From: Branchiostoma floridae
Taxonomy: Eukaryota > Chordata > Leptocardii > Amphioxiformes > Branchiostomatidae
Direction of reading: 5' to 3'
DNA: 64,000 nt
NCBI RefSeq assembly: GCF_000003815.2
Contig: NC_049991.1
Location: 6,359,372-6,423,371 of the forward strand
In this document: positions 58,795 to 64,000 of the stretch, one piece after another
Layout of the letters: each line of letters starts with the position of its first letter
How positions within the stretch are numbered: position 1 is the stretch's first letter
Position numbers and translations under genes: made by a program
The notes under the pieces: model-generated
Told to the model about the DNA's origin: nothing
Database searches by the model: none
The model's input: the letters and a program-made list of their open reading frames with translations, nothing else

Positions 58795-58925
58795 AAAATA
58801 TCCTGACTCCCGGGATTCGAACTTGTACCGATCCCGCCCGAATATTTTCCAGGGCCGCCAGATCACAACCCCAGATGCTATACCGTTATGCCAAAAGGCT
58901 TAAAGCCATTTGGCGTGGTCAGTTT
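58795..58925 (-). mobile_element. tRNA-like SINE fragment
   Basis: On the minus strand, TTTTGGCATAACGGTATAG resembles an A box and CAAGTTCGAATCCCGGGAG a B box, about 60 bases apart. No functional tRNA fold is supported. Confidence 0.55.
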
Positions 58926-58997
58926 ATCACTGTTACACTGAGCTTTCCATGTAAGATGCTCCCTACCCTGTGAAATAATCCTTGTGAGAACCTTCTG

Positions 58998-59036
58998 ATG
59001 ATATGATATGATATGATATGATATATGATATGATAC
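58998..59036 (+). repeat. (GATAT)n-type microsatellite
   Basis: Seven ATGAT units in a row. Confidence 0.9.
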
Positions 59037-59627
59037 ACTTTGTATTCTACATTTTTGCCAAGTTGAAATACAGTAAGTGCCGATTTTGGTGTGTATGATT
59101 GCTAGTAGACAAGTGTCAAATTTTAAAATTTTTGCCCTTTTATTTTGTTACAAATCATAATATTTGGAGTGGCATGATGGGATGTACTGTGTCTTCTGGG
59201 TTTCTAATTAATTGTATCCCACAATGCAATGGGATGAGTAGCTACTGCTGTATGAGCTGCTAATAGTGCTATGCAACTTACTGCAATTGAAGCATTGCCG
59301 ACAGCTGTTTTTGGTACGGACAACTTTGGAATTGCAATTCTGCATTTTAGTGTTGCATCAGCAATTTTCAGTCATGTACATGATGTAGACCAACACATGC
59401 TAGATTTTATGTATTCTCACAAAAATTTCAAGGCCACAATGTTTATATGTTTGAACCATTTCAAGGATGCTTTGTTTCACAATTTGTCAATTTAACATCA
59501 AACATGAGAAATACTATGAAAGTCTTTGTATGAATAGTTACAGTTATTCTGTGTATTTAGCTAGAATGGAAGTCAAAACTATCAATAAGACTACCCAACA
59601 CTAATTAAATCTGTTCTATGTTGACAG

Positions 59628-60242
59628 GGGGATGGGGTTTTGTGCGCGTGAAAAAGTTGCGCGTGAAAAATCTGCGTGTGACAATATGCAAATTAGCTGA
59701 TTCCCAAGGGATTCAAAAGGTTTCTGCAGTTTTATACTTAAAAGCTCAAACAAGATGGCACAAAATGGAATTAAGTATCATATTGTTGCTTTATAGAATA
59801 CAAGATCTCTATCTGAGTGATTTTCAAGTGATTTCTAGATGTTAAGTTTTCACGCGCAAAAAAGTTTGAAATTTGCGCGTGAAACAATCTTCTTCAAAAA
59901 AGATGAAATGAAGCTTCTAGAATGGAGAAAAGCCTCAAATTGCTACATTTTACAATATTAAACCACATATGAGTAATTTTTCCATGTATTTCTGTCAAAT
60001 TTTCGTGATTTTGAAATGTTCAAAATATGCAAAATTAACCTATTCCCAAGGGATCTAAAAATCAGTTTTTTTTTCAAACCCAAAATTCAGGTAACAGATG
60101 GGAAATTATATCATAGGTACAAATTTTTCTGCCTTAGAATTCCTTGCTGCACATTTTCTGACATTTCAGGAACTTTTTTTTCTTCACGCGCAAATTTTTC
60201 ACGAGCACGCGCAAATTCTCCACGCGCAGAAAACCCGTTCCC
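59628..60242. mobile_element. 615-bp DNA transposon with 7-bp target duplication
   Basis: TTGACAG flanks both ends (59621-59627 and 60243-60249). The termini GGGGATGGGGTTTTGTGCGC and GGGAACGGGTTTTCTGCGCG (complement of the right end) are imperfect inverted repeats. GCGCGTGAAA and its complement TTTCACGCGC recur at both ends and in the centre. There is no transposase frame. Confidence 0.82.
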
Positions 60243-60654
60243 TTGACAGGTGTCACTATAGGCCTCTCTAATGCTCGTGTCAGCAGAATAATTATCTTAA
60301 GGACCATGTTGGCCAGGTGGTCCTTACATAGGGTGATCACTCGTACAGGTTCTAAATCTAATTTTCTACTATCAGTATAGGGCTAGAAACTAGATTAAGG
60401 TTCTCACAGTAAAGGATTCTCTCACAGCATAGGGGACGTTTTAGTACAGCAAAGCCACGTTGCAATCGGCACACAAGTCTTGAAGTTGTAGGGTGTATAG
60501 TGACAACTGACAACCTCCCCCTTAAGATTTTTAGATGCATTACTTACAAGAAACAATATTTCTTGTAGTTTCAGAGCCAAATTTTATTAGATTCTATTGA
60601 AAAAAAAACACATCAGAAAAGCCCCTATGCTGGTTAAACATATAGTGCAGAGGC

Positions 60655-60795
60655 CCAAATCACTGCGTAGAGGATCCAAATCACAGCATAGGGGATCCAA
60701 ATCACAGCATAGGGGATCCAAATCACAGAATAGGGATCCAAATCACAGCATAGGGGATCCAAATCACTGCATAGGGGATCCAAATCACACTTGGT
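60655..60795 (+). repeat. 20-21 bp minisatellite GGGGATCCAAATCACAGCATA
   Basis: Seven or so units; each contains GGATCCAAATCAC. One unit lost a base (GAATAGGGATCC), shifting the frame, so it is not coding. Confidence 0.92.
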
Positions 60796-61261
60796 GCCTG
60801 CACCGGCAAGGCCCCACTGTGGCTGGCTTATTTTTTATGTTATAATGTAGACAGTGGCTTACTTACATGTACATGGGCTCTAGAAACAACAGTAAGTTCA
60901 TAATAGATTACAGGCCTAGGGCATACACAACACATATTAAGATAATATGATACCATGTCCAGTTATTTGAGTTAATTTGAAAAGTGTAAAATTGTATAAA
61001 TGGAAGAAGTTGATTCTGTTTTCATTTTTTTTTAAGAGTGGCTCTTGTGTCATATTGATAAGACTCATTTAGGGACTGTGACAAGAATTACTGGACGCAA
61101 CAAAGTCCCAGGAGGTTTTTGTCATAGTCTGCCTTTTCCCAGAGGAATTTAGATGTTGTAAGATTCATTATTTTTCTAAAGGTCTCACGCAACAATTCTT
61201 GTAGAGCTTTTAAGTTTCAATCATTTTTTGTTGGTATTTTGCATGTATAATATTCATTTAG

Positions 61262-63031
61262 CCTACTCTCATGTCCCTAATAAACGTACCGGGACGTTTA
61301 TTTTTTTCAGCCTCACAATCCACCCGGTACGTTCTTATTTTGGACGGTACGTTTATTTTTTTTCCCGAAAATTGGGGCTTTGCTTAGCCAGGACCCTCAA
61401 AGAATTGAATTTTGGGGGTTTTCTGCCCATATTTCCGCGGTATTTTTGCTCAAAATTCCCTATTTTTCGGGCGAAACGGCGCGGATTTCCATGAGCGTGT
61501 ACGCGTACGCGGTACTCTTTCGGTGATTTCGGTCGATCTCGCTATGACGCTACGAAGTATTATGTTGTTCTTGGGGGAAAATAAAACACCACACTGACGT
61601 TTTGAAGTACAATTTTTACATAAATAACTTTTAGTTTTAATTTAGTAGTAGTTTACAGTCTCTGTTTACATCGTAAACCAGCACCTTGCACGAGGAATTT
61701 CCGGTCTTGTGGTTCCATGCTCTTTCGTCAGCGAGGCGGAAGAGTGATTGATCGTTCACATAATAAATGCCGGACGTAAAAATAACAACTATAACTTCGT
61801 TTCCCTTGTGATATGAGTTTTGACGCCGCATATCCTCCAAAACGGCAGGAATTCGTCGGTAAAAACAGCAAGTTCATAATCATTTCTAAGCTTCAAACCG
61901 CCACAAACACTTTCCTCTGTAGTTGCATGTGCCATTATGCCGAGATGGTCACGTCGAAATAAACTTTTTCTACCTAGGCTTATTTCTCTGGCAAAAATCA
62001 GCCTTAGTCTAGTTTTCACATAAATAACTTTCATGTAATAGATTTTAATCGTTTTTATACCGTAATCACTGTATTTCTTACTACACATAAGAATTCTTGT
62101 TGTGACATTTTACCTTGGAAAAAATGGAGTCGCCCACTGACCCCTAATGACCTTGTTTATTTGCTGCTGACGCCATCTTGGAAAATATGCGAAGATGGTG
62201 ATTTCCATTTTTGGCCCGCGGAATACGAAAATTGGGACAGCGTACATGCATTTCAAGAACCTAAAACATCAGATACATGAACGGACGGTCTATTTGTAAA
62301 ATCTGTCCATATAGTCTTCCAGTTTGCACATGTAGAGAAGGGTAGAGTGCAAAGAGTCTGAGACGAGAAAAAACGCCGCGTGAATTCAACACCACTTTGG
62401 TGGAAAAACTTCGCCTAAAATCACATAATTTTGTATAATGTTTCTTTATTCAACGTTTCCTTCGTAAATCATCCAATTTGAGCCGCTACATTTTGCTGAT
62501 GTAATGCAGAAATTGTGAACCCCGCCAGTCGCGCCGGTGACCGCTATCGGCAGTGTTGGCATAGCGGCCGGACCGAAAATCGTCTGGCCGCGACCGCATT
62601 CGACAGGTGACCGCTATAGACTATTTCTTAATGCTTAGGTCAATGGAAAAAATCAAAGGGACCGACGAAAACTGACCGAAATGGCCAAGTGGCCCCTATA
62701 CTCAGGTGACTCATAAGGCAGGTTTCACTTTACCTTTTATTACAAAATGGAGAAAATATCATAATTCGAACAAGATATCTGTTATAGTTCTTCAGCTCAT
62801 TATTTATACAACTGATGTGGTTCTTTAACATAGATAAATAAAAAGAACCTACCTGCTTATCATCTTCTTTTCTTTGGACAGAAGTAGCATGGACACAGTT
62901 TAATACTTGTCAATTTGGTAATTTTCCGGGGGGTATGTTTATTCCGGGGGGTATGTTTATTAGATATTGAGGATTTGTCCGGGGGGTATGTTTATTCCGG
63001 AAGGTATGTTTATTAGGGACATGAGAGTAGG
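61262..63031. mobile_element. 1.77-kb DNA transposon with inverted ends
   Basis: A 24-bp inverted repeat, perfect by reading, begins CCTACTCTCATGTCCCTAAT at 61262 and ends at 63031. Just inside, the right end has several GGGGGGTATGTTTATT units and the left has GGTACGTTTATTTTTTT. The interior holds minus-strand frames (61789-62088 and 61637-61840) and a short GACCGCTAT inverted motif near 62540-62610. I see no recognised transposase and no clear target duplication. Confidence 0.75.
61637..62088 (-). pseudogene. Two overlapping protein-like frames inside the 1.77-kb element
   Basis: Frame 1 (61789-62088) includes TEESVCGGLKLRNDYELAVF and frame 2 (61637-61840) DQSLFRLADERAWNHKTGNS. They overlap in different phases and together read like one globular domain with a frameshift or unseen intron. 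No family is recognised. They may belong to the transposon or be captured host sequence. Confidence 0.35.
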
Positions 63032-63258
63032 TCTTCTTTATGTATTTTTCAAAAGGTAACATCCACAAAATCAATTTTTTTTCATTTGTGTGTAACATTA
63101 ACACAAGTAATATTTCCATAAAACATTTATGTCAACAAGTTGTGATCATCAATACAATACAGGACAAATTTATTAGGGCCATTGTTCTGAAGCATTCATA
63201 ATGTAGTCCCTAATTACAAAGGACATCTAATTATTTTTGCATACGGAAACCTTTTACT

Positions 63259-63643
63259 TAGGCCTTATTTATTTGATTATATGGGTGACATTTAGCTGTT
63301 TTCAAAAATTAAAAAAAAGGTTAAACTAAGCCAAATTTCTCTAAATCGTACAAAGCAGCTTCAAAATAAGGAAATATATGTGGATTGCAAAAACAAATAT
63401 CGGAAAACTTGTACTAGTGTCATAGAATATTCAAAGGTTAAAGATGTGAAAGAACAAAAATGAAGAATCCATTGTTTGATATACCGTATTCTGTGTGTTC
63501 AGTCATTTTTTCAACCTTCCTGGCCACTTAGATTTCATAATAAAGGTAACTTTTTATTGGTCAAACTTCTTTTATTCACATAGTCGCATCAGTTGTTTGG
63601 TTTCCAGATGATGTGATCCATATAATTAAATCAACCTGGCCTA
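63259..63643. mobile_element. MITE family C copy
   Basis: TAGGCCTTATTTATTTGATT then ATATGGGTGACATTTAGC. The inverted right end is GATGATGTGATCCATATAAT then TAAATCAACCTGGCCTAG. Confidence 0.8.
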
Positions 63644-64000
63644 GTACAGGTACATGTTATTCAATATCTCTTGACTTGCGCAATGTATTGCGTACGCAAG
63701 GTGTAAAGTGATTGGACGGTATTTGTAAATACCTGGATAAGTCAGGGTGGTTGAGACCCACGCTTTCGCGGGAGAATTTACTAGAAAGGCGTTAGCGTGG
63801 TTTGCTGTCGTTAAATCGTTTTATGGGAGTGGAAAGCAATGCCGCAACTGCACGAAGTGGTATGTTTCGAAGTTCTTATTTATCATAACTACCAAAACTA
63901 CCCAACAAGAACTGATGAAAGCTGGTCTATGTTGACAGGTTTCTATATGCCTGTGTCAACGGGAAAATTCAATTTCAAGTAATTTTATTTGTATTAGTAA

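Noticed and set aside
58795-58925. Possible tRNA gene on the minus strand
   Set aside because: B-box match only. The A-box spacing and stems do not give a credible tRNA.
60655-60795. CRISPR-like array
   Set aside because: Units are contiguous 20-21 bp repeats without unique spacers, in a eukaryotic intron.

Overview
The window looks like a piece of a cephalochordate (amphioxus, Branchiostoma-like) nuclear genome. This is an inference. It rests on intron-rich metazoan genes of deuterostome type, moderate gene density, and a very heavy load of small inverted-repeat transposons (MITEs), tRNA-derived SINE-like pieces and minisatellites. No prokaryotic, organellar or viral gene order is visible.

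Layout. (1) 379-4406 (+): the last six exons of an axonemal dynein heavy chain of the DNAH3/7/12 type. (2) 4.5-19.2 kb: gene-poor, with MITEs, purine-rich microsatellites and a three-deep nest of transposons at 14621-15900. (3) 19229-19834 (-): an intact Mist1/dimmed-type bHLH factor (BHLHA15), with a 3' splice site just upstream of its ATG and RFX and CRE motifs further upstream. (4) 20.8-29.0 kb: MITE families, several nested. (5) 29826-36958 (-): a two-exon gene model of unknown function. (6) 39479-44008 (+): a 100-residue membrane ORF, a nearly perfect 0.92 kb direct duplication, six perfect CRE octamers, and a 557-codon open frame for a helical, membrane-prone protein I do not recognise. 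(7) 47458-57028 (-): the whole coding region of a LENG8 orthologue (SAC3/GANP family) in 16 exons; all splice phases close and give 819 residues. (8) 57660-57824 (+): exon 1 of a type I PKA regulatory subunit (PRKAR1A/B), divergent from LENG8 across 632 bp; the rest lies beyond the window. (9) 58-64 kb: its first intron, holding minisatellites and at least three transposons.

The recognised genes do not form one pathway. Dynein is axonemal, Mist1 controls secretory-cell programmes, LENG8 belongs to nuclear mRNA processing and export, and PRKAR1 is the cAMP sensor of PKA. The most unusual signals are a LENG8 minisatellite whose unit is the exon 5 splice acceptor plus the start of that exon, a CRE-dense duplicated block in front of the unknown 557-codon frame, and a clear order of nested transposon insertions.
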